NCBI GenBank assembly: GCA_933207985.1
Contig: OW240921.1
Location: 393,841 to 457,840 of the forward strand
Direction of reading: 5' to 3'
Origin: Pelobates cultripes
Lineage: Eukaryota > Chordata > Amphibia > Anura > Pelobatidae
DNA length: 64,000 nt
This document shows positions 22,696 to 34,496 of this stretch, in pieces (the stretch's first letter is position 1; each line of letters begins with the position of its first letter). The notes below the pieces were generated by a model that did no database searches, was not told where the DNA came from, and was given only the letters and a program-made list of their open reading frames with translations. The position numbers were made by a program, and so were the translations under genes.

Positions 22696-23745
22696 TGTGG
22701 CGAAAGTAACATGGTCACTGGTTCTTGGAGGGGCCTGTTTGCCAGCCTCCTTCCCTGTGACTATGGCCCCTGTAATAGACTTTGTTTAAAAACACTGTGT
22801 GCCTGTTGGGACTTGTAACAGGAACACTTCAAACTCCCGAAGCAGCACTTTGAACTCCCGAACTCTCAAAGCCATTCGAAGTGGCCTTCAAAAACGTGGC
22901 AGCGGCCATCTTGTTTTGTCGAACGCATCCAGCGGTGTTTGGTCGTCGAGTGTATAGAACTAAAATGTTTGGCTATTTGAACGGGAGTCGAACGGTGTTC
23001 GGTAAAAAAAAACTCCCAAACAAGAGACATACACTGACTGTACTCACGAATGGCTACGTTCAGTATTTTAAACTTTACTTCGAATTCCCGAAATAGACTG
23101 ACCGCACAGACTGATTCTCTGGAACTGTTTTGGGCATGGGACCATGTGTGCGGTCGGTCAAAATGTGACTTCCAGGAAATTCCTGAACTCCTGAACTGAT
23201 CTGGGCCATTTTTGGATATGTTGGTCATCCAGATCAAGGCTATCAGGGGATGTAACTTTTGTGGTGGATTTGTGTGTTTAAAGTTATTTTGGGTTTTTTA
23301 TAAAAATGTATGTTTTCTGTGCCTGGAGATAATTGAGTTTAATACAGTGCTTGACTCAATTATATCCCAGGCACAGAGGATGGATTATCTTGTTTTATGT
23401 GGGAGTGTCCTGGACCTGACAGCCAATGTAATCGTGTGTATGTTTACCTGAGAGCCGATGTAATTGTCTACTCTCAGGTCCAGGGGGGCTGTGCCGCTTG
23501 CATATAAGGCCAGTTGTGGCTACCAATAAAAGAGTATCAGTTTATCCTCAACACAGATCCTCGTCTTATAGCCATAATCCCTGCTTCTGAAATTGTTCTG
23601 GATTGCTATAATCACTAGCTCTTGTAAGAGCTACAGTGCTATACTCTCTTGGAGGGGAGGTCTTCTCACTGGGAGCTGTATCCGGGAGTTTGGTACAGGG
23701 TGAGAAGGGACGGCGAGACCCCAGCCAAGTTGCGGCAGCTAAAGG
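22696..23745 (+). mobile_element. LTR (family A), plus orientation, 3'-truncated
   Basis: Starts TGTGGCGAAAGTAAC, the family-A 5' terminus. It carries the TTGGAGGGGCCTG block, the GGAGATAATTGAGTT...CTCAATTAT pair, a TATA-like GCATATAAGGCC at about 23497 and AATAAAAG downstream. It stops after GCGGCAGCTAAAGGGG without the usual ...GTCCGTCACA end, where another LTR fragment begins. Confidence 0.75.
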
Positions 23746-24040
23746 GGAGGGCCCTGGGAGGGGACATTGTCGTTGTGTGTGATCCACCCCTTGCATGGGG
23801 AAAGTATAAAGCCGAGTGTGGCTAATAAAGTTGTTCTTGTACCCCCCAGGACTGTTTGTCATCCAGTTATTGGGTGGGAAATGGGTCTCTCTGGGTTGTA
23901 GCTGATTCCCTTCCAGGGAAATGTGGCTGAGCAAGGATAATGGGTCGGGTTGTCGGCAGGCCGACTGGACAGGTGCCTATCAGCAGGATTCTACTCGGCC
24001 TAATGAAAAATCTGGCCCTGAAAGTCAGCAAGGTAAGTAC
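23746..24040 (+). mobile_element. Fragment of a second LTR type (R-U5-like)
   Basis: Contains AGTATAAAGCCGAGTGTGGC followed by TAATAAAG, a TATA box and poly(A)-signal arrangement seen in LTR U3/R regions. It abuts the truncated family-A LTR. No terminal duplication was found and no internal retroviral sequence follows. Confidence 0.5.
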
Positions 24041-24272
24041 ACAATATGTAATCTACCCATGCAATTAAGAGGAGAAAAAGTCCCATTACACCCTCTTACG
24101 AGGTTCTTTGTGATTTAACATCTAATATACCATATAATATGTATGTACAGTGATGGGGGAAAGTATTTGATCCCCTGTTGATTTTTGATAACTGACAAAG
24201 AAATTGTCAGTCTGTAATTTTAATGGTAGGTGTATTTTTTAACAGTGAGCGATAGAATAATAAAAAATAAAT

Positions 24273-26144
24273 TGTGGCAAAAGTAACCTCACCACTTGTA
24301 CTTGGAGGTGCCTGCTTGCCAGTCTCCTGCCCACAGACTATGGGCCCTGCAGGGAAACCTGTAAAAGACTACCGAACTTGACCAACTGTGCTGTGGTTTT
24401 CTGTGCTTGGAGCTAATTGAGTTAGATTAGTACAGTTCCTGATTCAATTATCTCCCAAGTACAGACGATGGATTCTATCGTTTGTGTATGGGAGTGTCTC
24501 ACTGTATGACTCTGTTTTTATTGATTTATTCACTTTGTGTCCCTGTGCCCAACAAGGTCTACCTGGGTGTCACCCTTGTTGGGAAACTTGCATAAAAGGC
24601 CAGTGTGCCTCCATTAAAAGTCTGTTCCTGCTTACCCTTAACATAGAGTCTCATCTCATGTGTGGGGGAAACGGCTGTATTTATCCTGGGGATTGCTATA
24701 TCACTATAGTCCCCAGGAGTTATAATCACTAGCTCTTATAAGAGCTGTTCCTGCAATGCTCTCTGGGAGTAGAAGAGGTCTGCCCACTGGAAGCTGGATC
24801 CACAGTGCAGCTGTGTAACGGCACCCCCAGGCATAAATGGGTTAAACCGCCGTTTAGTAGATCTTCCCCTTCCAGAGATACAGGCACAGCTACTGCAGAA
24901 CACCAAACTCCCAAACCGCAAATAAGGGAATGCTCTAAACTCCCGAACTGCATACAATATAGCACTCCAAACTCCCGAACTGGAACCTCACGAATAGCTG
25001 CTAGCAGACGAATAGGAAAAGCACCCAAATGGCTTACACTCCTAGCAATCAGTCTCTATCAGCATACAGTAAATCCCCCCAAAGACGAGACAAGGCTCCG
25101 TGTTGAGGGTCAAGCAGCGGTCTGTTTAATGAGGGCTACCTGCCCAGTATTTATGCAGGTCTCCCACCTGGTGGACACTCCCTAGGGGACCAGATGGAAG
25201 ACTGTGACAAGGACATTGTAGCAACCAATCACAGGGTACACACTTAGCCATTCCCCTTTCTTACCCAGCACCCTCAGCTCTGCTCAGGGAGATAATTGTG
25301 AAGTAATTCAATTATCTCCCAGGACAGAGCCTAAACGCCATTTTAGATGACAATAACAAAAAGACATAAAAATACAGAACTGTTATATTTTACAACATTT
25401 TACAGGCATTCAACATGTCCCCAGATAGCTAGGATCTGAGTGCACCAAAGTACCGAATAGCGCTCAGATTCTATGCACACAGTTCAATCGCCGTGGAGCC
25501 AAAGTGTTCACAAATTCAGTTCTCATACGAATGAGCTCCACGGGATTCCTATCTGGGGTATGGTGTAGTCAGGTACAACTACCGAATATAGGGCCGTTCG
25601 TGAACTTCTACCGAACAAGAAGGGAGGTCAGCGGCTTCAGCGGTGTTCGCGGCAAAATGTATCCGTTTTCAGTTCCATGAGTTGGGCGTCGAACACCGCT
25701 GTGCGTTCGCATGTTTAAAATGGCCGCGACCTCATGTTCGGTATATGAATGGCGGCCACCCAGCATTCAGCAATTAAGCTGCGGTTAGCCGCAGCTTCTG
25801 GGAGGTTAATTGCCGACACACTCCAGCTCCCAGGTGGTCCAGTCATTCATGTGTTAGTTCGGTATATTGAAACTACCGAACACTGGGCAGAAAAGGCACA
25901 AATAAGCCTTTTCTGCAGGGGAAAAAGAAGGTTTTTTAACATGGGGCCATAATCCAAAGGCAACAGGCGAGCAACCAGGCTTCTCCAATGCAATATGGCA
26001 AGATTGGTCTCGTCACAAGCTGCATCGCTGGAAGTGGGGTCTGCAGTACTTATGGTGTCTGGAGGAGTGCTGGAATTCCTCGTTGAGCACTAGGAGCATC
26101 GATTGAAGGAGGCACTCGGTCAGAGTGCCAGGTGGTCCGTCACA
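24273..26144 (+). mobile_element. Solo LTR (family A) inserted in the Tc1 relic
   Basis: Runs from TGTGGCAAAAGTAACCTC to GGTGGTCCGTCACA, flanked by AAAT on both sides (24269-24272 and 26145-26148). A TATA-like CATAAAAGGCC lies at about 24593 and CCATTAAA just downstream. It is itself interrupted by LTR B at 24814-26017. No internal retroviral region is present. Confidence 0.85.
24814..26017 (-). mobile_element. Solo LTR (family B) inserted in the family-A LTR
   Basis: On the plus strand it begins TGTAACGGCACCCCC and ends GGTCTCGTCACA, flanked by a perfect 5-bp duplication AGCTG (24809-24813 and 26018-26022). The uninterrupted family-A sequence AGCTGCATCGCTGGAAGTGG occurs, inverted, near 32120-32140, confirming the empty site. 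A TATA-like sequence (TATTTATGCA, about 25149) places the promoter on the minus strand. Confidence 0.88.
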
Positions 26145-26861
26145 AAATCCTTAAAAACACATGTCAAAAAAGTTTTAAATTGATTTGTATGTCAATGAGT
26201 GAAATAAGTATTTTATCCCCTATCAATCAGCAAGATTTCTGTATTCCAGGTGTCTTTTATACTCTTAAAGGGAGTGCTCCTAATCGTTACCTGTGTAAAA
26301 GACACCTGTCCACAGAAGCAATCAATCAATCAGATTCCAAACTCTCCACTGTGGCTGAGACCAAAGAGCTGTCCATGGATGTCAGGGACAAGATTGTAGA
26401 CCTACATACGGCTGGAATGGGCTACAAGGCCATCGCATGCAGCTTGGTGACAAGGTGAAAACAGTTGGTGCAATTATTCGCAAATGGAAGAAAGACAAAA
26501 TAACGGTCAGTCTCCCTCGGTCTGGTGCTCCATGCAAGATATCACTTTGTAGAGTTTCAATGATCATGAGAATGGTGAGGAATCAGAGGATCAGCCCAGA
26601 ACTACACGGAAGGATCTTGTTAATGATCTCAAGGCAGCTAGGACCATAGTCACCAACAAAACAATTGGTAACACACTACACCATGAAGGACTAAAATCCT
26701 GCAGCGCCCGCAAGGCTGTGAAAGTGTTGTGGTCAGATGAGACCAAAATCTAGCTCTCTGGTATAAACTCAACTCACCGTGTTTGGAGGAGGAGGAATGC
26801 TGCGTATGACCCCAAGAACACCATCCCCACCATCAAACAGGGAGGTGGAAATATTATGCAA

Positions 26862-27560
26862 TATACTCACAAATGGAGTGCAGGCCTCACTGCACTCTGG
26901 AAATAGCGTTGGTGGTATAATCCCCACCAACAGGACGGCCGCACACACATACCCTCTATGCGGCTAAGTCCCCCTCCCACTTCCCATTTCAGCATATTTA
27001 TGCTGACGCTGGTCACGTGACTCGCGCACTACATTTCCCATAGTGCTGTGTGAGTCACGTGTGGCGCCATATTTTTAATAACACTACATTTAAAGTGTGA
27101 GGCCTGCACTCCATTTGTGAGTATATTTTATTTTATTTTATCTACTGTTACATCGTATCATCAGAGAGCACTATTTGCTGTTTTTATTCTCCTCTTCTTC
27201 TGAGAGTTGGACATCATTACCTTCCGGAGGACAAGCATCCACATATCCTATAAGTGGGGATTATTCCGCTGTATGCCTGTTATACCTGAGCTGGCCATAG
27301 CTCATCCAAATGTGAGTGTAATATTTATATTTTAATTTATTCAATATTACTTTATACACTCCGCACGATTGGTCCTCTCTTCTTGTGTCTTCCATATCAC
27401 GAGACGATCTGAACTACTATAAACAGAGAAGACACTCTACCAGTGGAAACAGTGACTAAGTCAATTTAACCTCTGATATTTATTGGGACTACCTTCTACT
27501 TATTTTTATATTTTTTATATTTTAGTATTTTTTATTATTTCCTTTTGGCGCAGCCTTTCT
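26862..27560. repeat. Fold-back unit with 28-bp inverted repeats and PLE-like tail
   Basis: ATACTCACAAATGGAGTGCA at 26863 onward recurs inverted as TGCACTCCATTTGTGAGTAT at about 27107-27126. The tail contains GGGGATTATTCCGCTGTATGC and a repeated GAGCTGGCCATAGCTC-like stem, resembling the GGGGATTATACCACTGTATG block in the Penelope-like UTR at 62968. The assignment to Penelope-like elements is by similarity only. Confidence 0.5.
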
Positions 27561-28329
27561 TTTTTTTTGTTGTACATTTCTAACATAGAGGGTTAGAGGG
27601 TTACCCTCTGTAAGGTCGCTGCCTATCCACTGTATTATTAGTGCTAACCTACTTTTTTTATTTCTTCTGCAATTTTTTATATGCTCTGTAAAATAAAAGG
27701 GTTAAAGTGCTTGTTTGTTTTCCTACCATATGGAATGTGTCAGTTTAGGTTTTTGTAAAAAAATAGCTTTTTATTTACCTTATTACCTAATCAATAAATC
27801 TTATAATACACCTTTTCTGGTCATAGCCATAGCCAACAGCTTCCTAATAATCATAATAATAACAATAATAATAATTTAAAAAAAATGCTAAATGCTTCAG
27901 CGAACAAGTTTCTTCATAGAAAAAAATTATATTTTTATCGCTATGTAAAGTAAAACTTAATTTGCAAACAGTATGTGGAAAAAAAGAAAACAATTTGTTT
28001 CTTTCTATAATTCCAATTAAGGCATTGATTGTTAAACACATTTTTCAAATGATTTTATATTTTTTCGATCAAGTTTTAAAATATTTTTTTTTTCAAAATT
28101 ATAAAATGTGGTAGATATCAATAACCCCCCTTCCTCAACCCCCTGAAACACTATATCACTCCACTATATCACTCCCCTGGTGCTGTATTGCATTTCCCAT
28201 CTAGAGGAGCCCAGTTGGCGAATGCCCCTTCCTATTCTCATGCTGTTGCCCGAACCGTAGTCTACGGAATACATCTGCGGGACTTAGCTATATTCAACCT
28301 GGAACTCCAGTTTGGCCACATGTACTATT
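27561..28329. other. AT-rich intronic stretch
   Basis: No gene or transposon terminus recognised. Long A/T runs and an ATAATAATAA microsatellite at about 27846-27878. Confidence 0.35.
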
Positions 28330-29546
28330 TTGCCCGGCTAACATGTCAGTGCTGAGTGTGATTGAAGCTGTGCTGGGTGCTGAGTGGGGTTGAAGCGGGT
28401 GCTAGTTGCTGGGTGCTGAGTGGGATTGAGGCTGGTGCTGAGTGGGATTGAATCGAGTGCTGGGTGCTGAGTGAGATTGAGTCGGGTGCTAGGTTGAATT
28501 GGGTGCTGGTTGCTGGGTGCTGAGTGGGATTGAAGCTGGTGCTGAGTGGGTTTGAATTGGGAGCTGGGTGCTGGGTGGGATTGAAGCGGGTGCTGAGTGG
28601 GATTGAAGCAGGTGTTGGGTGCTGGGTTGAAGCGGGTGCTGAGTGGGATTGAAGCGGATGCTGGGTGCTGAGTGGGATTGAAGCGGGTGCTGAGTGGGGT
28701 TGAAGTGGGTGCTGGTTACTGAGTGGGATTGAATCAAGTGTTGGGTGCTGGGTGGGATTGATGCAAGTATTGGGTGCTAAGTGGGATTGAAGCGGGTATT
28801 GTGTGCTGAGTGGGATTGAAGTTGGTGTTGGGTACTGAGTTGGATTGAAACAAGTGTTGGGTGCTAAGTGGGGTTGAAGCAGGTGCTGGGTGCTAAGTGA
28901 GGTTGAAGTGGGTGCTTGGTGCTGAGGCAGGTTGAAGTGAGTGTTGGGTGCTGAGTGGGATTGAAGTGGGTGCTGAGTGGGATTGAAGTGGGTGTTGGGT
29001 GCTGAGTAGGGTTGAAGCAGGTGCTGAGTGAGGTTGAAGCGGGTGCTGAGTTAGGTTGAAGCAAGTATTGGGTGCTAAGTGCAATTAAATTGGGTGCTGT
29101 GTTGAAGCGGGTGCTCGGTGCGATTGAAGCGGGTGTTGGGTGCTGAGTGGGATTGAAGTGGGCGCTGGGTGCGGAGTGAGGCTGAAGTGGGTGCTAGGTG
29201 CTGAGGGGGGTTGAAGTGAGTGTTGGGCGCTGTGTGGGGTTGAAGCAGGTGCTTGTGCTGAGGGGGATTTGAAGTGGTGTTGGCTGCTGAGTGGGATTAA
29301 ATCAGGTGCTGGGTGCTGGGTGCTGGGTGGGATTGAATTGGGTGTTGGGTGCTGAGTGGGATTGAAGCAGGTGTTGGGTGCTGAGTGGGATTGAAGCGAG
29401 TGTTGGGTGCTAAGTGGGATTGAAGCGGGTGTTGGGTGCTCAGTTTGATTGAAGCGAGTGTTTGGTGTTGAGTGAGGTTGTAAGCGGGTGTTGGGTGCTG
29501 AGGGGGGTTAAAGCGAGTGTTGGGTGCTCAGTGGGATTTAAGTTGA
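28330..29546. repeat. G-rich degenerate minisatellite (about 1.2 kb)
   Basis: Irregular units combining GGGTGCTGAGTGGGATTGAAG and GGGTGTTGGGTGCTG, with variable spacing. The minus strand shows repetitive HPLQSHSAPASIPLSTQ-type frames that are artefacts of the array. The right end runs directly into a family-A LTR. Confidence 0.92.
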
Positions 29547-30532
29547 GTGGGGCCTGCTCGCCAGCCTCTTGCCCCAGGAATATGGCCCCTGCAATAGATC
29601 TGGCTAAAATCCTTTAAAAAGACTCTGTTCGTGCAATTGGGATTATATGGTTAGTTTACCGAACAGCCGCACGAATCGTAGACCACCCTGGAGCTTGATA
29701 AGCTTAACTGATACATTGTTGCAATTTGCACCTTTTTGTGATCTAAGTGTTCGTCTGGGTGGCAGCAATTCCTATGGCCGACCACGAGGTGGAATAGACT
29801 TCAGGGGGACTTAGTCCAACAGAACTTAGCCACGATTCTATGGAACTATTTTTCGGCTATGGGACCATGCCTGCGGTCGGTAAAAACTATGACTTCCATA
29901 ACATTTCTGAACCCCTGAACTGATCTGGGTGATTTTTGGATATGTTGGTCACCCAGATCAGGGCTATCAGGGGATGTAACATTTGTGGGGTTTTATGTAT
30001 TTTTTTTATGTATTTGGGTGTTTTTAATTTTTAAAAAAATGTTTGTGCTTGGAGATAATTGGATTAGAATTAGTACAGTTACTGATCCAATTATGTCCCA
30101 AGCAGGGAGGAGGAATTGTATGTTTGTTATAGGAGTGTCGGGCATTTAATCACTGTTCTTATTGGTCTGTGTCTTTGTGTTTAAGTCCCCATGGCGTACC
30201 CCTTGCATGGGAATTGTCATAAAATGACAAGTGTGGCTCCCATTAAATTGAGATTTGTTTATCGCTTCATGAATTGTTTGGGGGATTGGAGAACTACTTT
30301 CACTCTGGGGATTGCTATAATCACTATACTCCCCTGAGTATAATCACTAGCTCTTATAAGAAGCTGGATATTGGTCTTGGGTCCAAGGTGGGTGTAGGAC
30401 AGCGAGACCCCAACCAAGCTGCGGCGGATCATGGGGTTTACGGTGGTTATGGTGTTCCAGTCTATTGCTTATAGTGCTAGGAAGCGGCGATTGACGGAGG
30501 TACCCGGTCGGGGTGCCAGGAGGTCAGTCACA
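29547..30532 (+). mobile_element. LTR (family A), plus orientation, 5'-truncated
   Basis: Begins within the GGGGCCTGCTCGCCAGCC block, directly after the minisatellite. It contains CCAGATCAGGGCTATCAGG, the GGAGATAATTGGATT...CCAATTATGTCC pair, a TATA-like CATAAAATGAC near 30210 and CCCATTAAA. It ends GGTCAGTCACA. Confidence 0.75.
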
Positions 30533-31604
30533 ACACCTATTAACAACGAGGAACATTTCTCACTGCAGTGTTCTAATTGTTTGTCTGGGTGGCTGCAATT
30601 CCTATGGACAACCTCGAGGTGGCGGCCATCTTGTTCGCATGAACACAGGTAGCGGGGTTTGGGCATGAATCTCATGGAACTAAAATCGTACGCAGAAACT
30701 CCCGAATACCGCTTGACTTCCATCATCACCTGCGTTCTGTTCTATACAACTTAGAAGGGCATTGTTCTGTGAGATCATTCGTCTGGATGAGGGGAACAAG
30801 CTCCAGGGTAAGACTATTGACTCTGTTCAGTAGTTTGTTCATTTTCAAACTACCAAACTAGACCGACAGCAAGCCCTGATTCTCTGGAACTATTTTGGGC
30901 ATGGGACCATGCCTGCAGTTGGTCAAATAAATGACTTCCATAGAATTCCTGAACCCCGTGCTCTGATCTGGTTATGTAATTGTGGGGATTTTGTGTTTTG
31001 GGGTACTTTGGGGGTTTAATAAAAATATGTGTTGTTTTTCAGCCTGGAGATAATTGAGTTAATACAGTATCTGACCCAATTATGTCCCAGGCAGAGGGGA
31101 GGGATTGAATGCTATGTGTGGGAGTGTCATGCATTGTAACATTGTTATTATTGGTCTTTGACTTTGTGTTGGAGTCTCCAACAAGGTCTATATGGGCGTA
31201 CCCCTCGCATGGGGATTGTCATATAAGGCCAAGTTTGGCCCCATTAAAATGAGTTCACTTACCCTCAACACAGAGTCTTGTCTCTTGTTGTTGTAAGGAA
31301 CTGCTATACCAGCTATAATCCCTGCTCCTGGGATTGTTCTTTGGAGTGCTATACAGACGGAAACCACTAGCTCTTACAAGTGCTTCACAGCTATACTCTC
31401 TTGGAGGAGAAGCCTTCCCACTGGGAGCTGGATCCAGGAGTTTGGTCCAGGGTGGGAAGGGATGGCGAAACCCCCAGCCAAGCTACGGCGGCTAGGGGGC
31501 TACAGTGCTTAAGGTGTCCGCTGCAGTGCTTATGGTTCTCGGCGTCAGCTAGGGAGCATTAATTGACGGAGACACACAGTCGGGGTGCCAGGCGGTCAGT
31601 CACA
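30533..31604 (+). mobile_element. Second LTR (family A) in head-to-tail contact with the first
   Basis: Starts at the edge of the preceding LTR, lacking the 5' terminal 250 or so bases. It carries GTTTGTCTGGGTGGCTGCAA (also in the first copy's U3), the GGAGATAATTGAGTT pair, a CATATAAGGCC TATA-like site near 31209, CCCATTAAA, and ends GGTCAGTCACA. Confidence 0.75.
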
Positions 31605-32007
31605 CACCCCGTGCCCATTATAGGTGCAGGGTGTGTAAAATATAATTGGTTGTGGTTTAATGTTTTGTGCGCTCTCCTGTGCTGCTGATGCTTGTTACCA
31701 ACAAGGTGGATTTGGCCGTGGAGCCTTTACAGCACCCCATGTTGGTAGCAACCGCTATATGGACTACCTAAATAGCAAGGCTTGTTAATTTGCATATTCA
31801 GGCAGCATTGTCTATTGCTAATTCTGCAGGCAGGAGAGATATTTTCTGTTAATTGTCTTCCTCACCCATTTATGAATATGTCATTATGTTATTATAAGTT
31901 CCTGTATGTTGTCTGATATGATTTGATTGATTGTATTTTCATTGAGATGTCACCATAAGCTGGTTGTAATGAGCATATTGGCTAGTCTCAAGTAAAAATA
32001 AACCTAA
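31605..32007. other. Unassigned intronic sequence
   Basis: No recognised feature. It includes a short repeat of CCAACAAGGTGG / CCATGTTGGTAGC type, suggestive of an old transposon, but no termini were found. Confidence 0.3.
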
Positions 32008-32012
32008 GTTCC

Positions 32013-32930
32013 TGTGACGGACCACCTGGCACTCCGACCGAGTGCCTCCACCAATCGATGCTCCTAGTGCTCACCGAGGAATTCCAGCACTCCACCAGAC
32101 ACGATAAGCACTGCAGACCCCACTTCCAGCGATGCAGCTGCGCTGGGGTCTCACCGTCCCTCACCCACCCTGGATCCAAGACCAGAATCCAGCTTCCAGT
32201 GGGCAGACCTCCCCTACTCCCATAGAGCATAGCAGGAACAGCTAAGAGCTAGTGATTATAATTCCTTAGGAGTATAGTGATATAGCAATCCCCAGGATAG
32301 ATACAGCCGTTTCCCCCACACATGAGACTCTATGTTGAGGGTAAACAGGAACAGCATATTAATGGAGGCACACTGGCCTTTTATGCAGGTTTCCCAACAA
32401 AGGTGACACCCAGGTGGACCTGTTGGCCACAGAGACACAAAGTGTACAAGCCAATAGAAACAATGTGACAATAAATGACACTCCCACATACAGTACACAA
32501 ACCCTCCCCTCTGCCTGTGATATAATTAAGGCAGATAATGCATTAACTTAATTATCCCCAGGCAGAAAAACGCAGATTTTTATAAAGTCCAATAACCCAA
32601 AACACAACATATCCCCATAAAGTTACATCCTGAAAGCCCCGATATGGGTGAACAACATATCCAAAAATCACCAAGATCGGTTCAGGGGTTCAGGAATTTC
32701 CTGGAAGTCATAGTTTTGACCGACCGTGCACATGGTCCAATGCCCAACAGTTCCAGGGAATTAGGACCAGCGGTCGGTCTCTCTTTATGGAGTACAAAAG
32801 TACTTACATTACATGAATGGAGCCTTTTAAAGTGTATTGGGCAAGGCATATCGCAGGGCCCATAGTCACAGGGTAGGAGGAAAGCAAACAGGCCCCTCCA
32901 AAAAACAGTGGCGAGGTCACTTTCGCTACA
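32013..32930 (-). mobile_element. Complete solo LTR (family A), minus orientation, 918 bp
   Basis: On the plus strand it runs from TGTGACGGACCACCTGGCAC to TCACTTTCGCTACA, flanked by a perfect 5-bp duplication GTTCC (32008-32012 and 32931-32935). TGTG...CACA-type ends plus a 5-bp duplication are standard for integrase-inserted LTR elements. This copy is the best reference for family A in the window. Confidence 0.9.
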
Positions 32931-32992
32931 GTTCCTTTTGGAACTGTATGTCCTGTGTGGATTTTTAAGGATCTTACTAACAGAGTTGTCAT

Positions 32993-33092
32993 NNNNNNNN
33001 NNNNNNNNNNNNNNNNNNNNNNNNNNNNNNNNNNNNNNNNNNNNNNNNNNNNNNNNNNNNNNNNNNNNNNNNNNNNNNNNNNNNNNNNNNNN
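32993..33092. other. Assembly gap (100 N)
   Basis: A run of exactly 100 N in the MAG intron; its true length is unknown. Confidence 0.99.
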
Positions 33093-34308
33093 GCTACAGT
33101 AATGTCTATAACTGCATCCTTGACTGATTTAGGAGTAAAAGGTAATATAGATATACTAATATAATTAGATTCTATTTTCTTTGTAAAGATGAATGTATCA
33201 ATCAGTTAATGATACAGGTTAGATTGATACAGGATATAGATATATTGCATGATGATTAATATAACCAACCCTGTTTTAATTAAAGAATATACATAACCAA
33301 AGACAGATATTTAACGTAATTTGAAATATCCCCAGTGAATTAAAGGTCAATTCATTTATTTAACCAGGTCATCAATGATCTAATTCAGGTCTTCATACCT
33401 AGGGAAATAGTGCCTATCTATTGATGAAAGTCCATAAGGGCCACATAATAATGAGAGGTATCGCATGGTAACAAAAGGATCTCTTGGAAAGTTTTCATAC
33501 TAAAAATTATACAAATGATTTAGTGACATCTAGAGGTGGATTCGATACACTGACTTGCTGTCCACTACTTCCCGAGACACCATCAAGTAAATAGACAATT
33601 TTCAGATAGTTTACTCACTTTGTATCAAACTTGTTTCTCTGTAATATAATTACCTCCCATTTGCATTTAAATGTCCCCTAGAAGAAACCAGACTTAAACA
33701 ATAAAATTTAACTAATTTCCAAATAAATATTGAAAACTTTATTTCTAAATATATATTGAAAGAAATCTTAAAACGCATTACTGATCCCCATAAAGATTCA
33801 TTTTAATTGCATTTATTAAAGTTATATTTTAGGAATCAAATTTGCTCCACACTCGTACTAACTCATATTTGCCAAGTAAGGCCTTGATTGAGTGTTGGAT
33901 TATTTTGTCCTGATGTCTTTTCCAATATTCCATGGACAAGAAGCTCCTCTCCCCGTTTTATTACATGGATGACCGTGAGTGCGGACCTTCTGCTGATATT
34001 TTTACTGATTTGTAACTTGTGTTCCAAGATAAGCCATTCTAGAAAGATGAAGTATCATGCTAACTACGTTCCTTACAATCCCTAATATTTTATACCCTCA
34101 CCCCTAATATTTCTGCAAAATGTAAGGAAAAAAATACAAATAATATTTTAATAATATTCAATAGTAAACAGTGCTCTATACAAATAAATGCTGTTTTGTT
34201 CTAATTTGCATGATATTGTTTAGATCCATTTTACACATGTTCTATAAAGCACCAATTAAAATGCTGGATATATTTACTAATGAATTGCATGAATTTCAAC
34301 GACCTTAC
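33093..34308. other. MAG intron, unique AT-rich sequence
   Basis: No supported exon or repeat. It lies immediately downstream, in MAG sense, of the exon at 34309-34402. Confidence 0.4.
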
Positions 34309-34402
34309 CTCTACTTTCCCCAGATTCTTTTTGTTGCCTTGTCCATTGTGGGAGGTTGATGTTTCTGTTTGTATAAAACTGGAACTCTCTGTAAGATTCT
34401 TT
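34309..34402 (-). CDS. MAG: Myelin-associated glycoprotein, cytoplasmic exon
   Basis: The minus strand has acceptor TTTTATAG (34403-34410), 94 coding bases and donor GTAAGG (starting 34308). The first base completes a lysine codon left open by the upstream exon at 35758-35854; the exon ends in phase 0. It reads KNLTESSSF at its start, closely resembling the juxtamembrane start of the mammalian MAG cytoplasmic tail (KNVTESPSF, from memory), then a Ser/Thr/Asn-rich stretch ending KNLGKVE. It encodes the membrane-proximal cytoplasmic segment shared by L and S isoforms. Confidence 0.9.
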
Positions 34403-34496
34403 CTATAAAATAATACACATTTCCCAATGTTAGGCCAATAATCATACTCTGCGCACGTCATCATCCACTCGTTTTTATCATGAAGATCTTTTTATT

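Larger units (their letters stand above)
24148..26856 (+). pseudogene. Tc1-like transposon relic, split by nested LTRs
   Basis: The left end, CAGTGATGGGGGAAAGTATTT, is preceded by TA (24146-24147), as in Tc1 elements. The transposon resumes at about 26145 after the LTR insertion. Plus-strand transposase pieces include [40 protein letters not shown] and VKVLWSDETK (second catalytic Asp region). Several frameshifts and stops break it, and the copy ends near 26856 without a right terminal repeat. The catalytic triad is incomplete. Confidence 0.85.
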
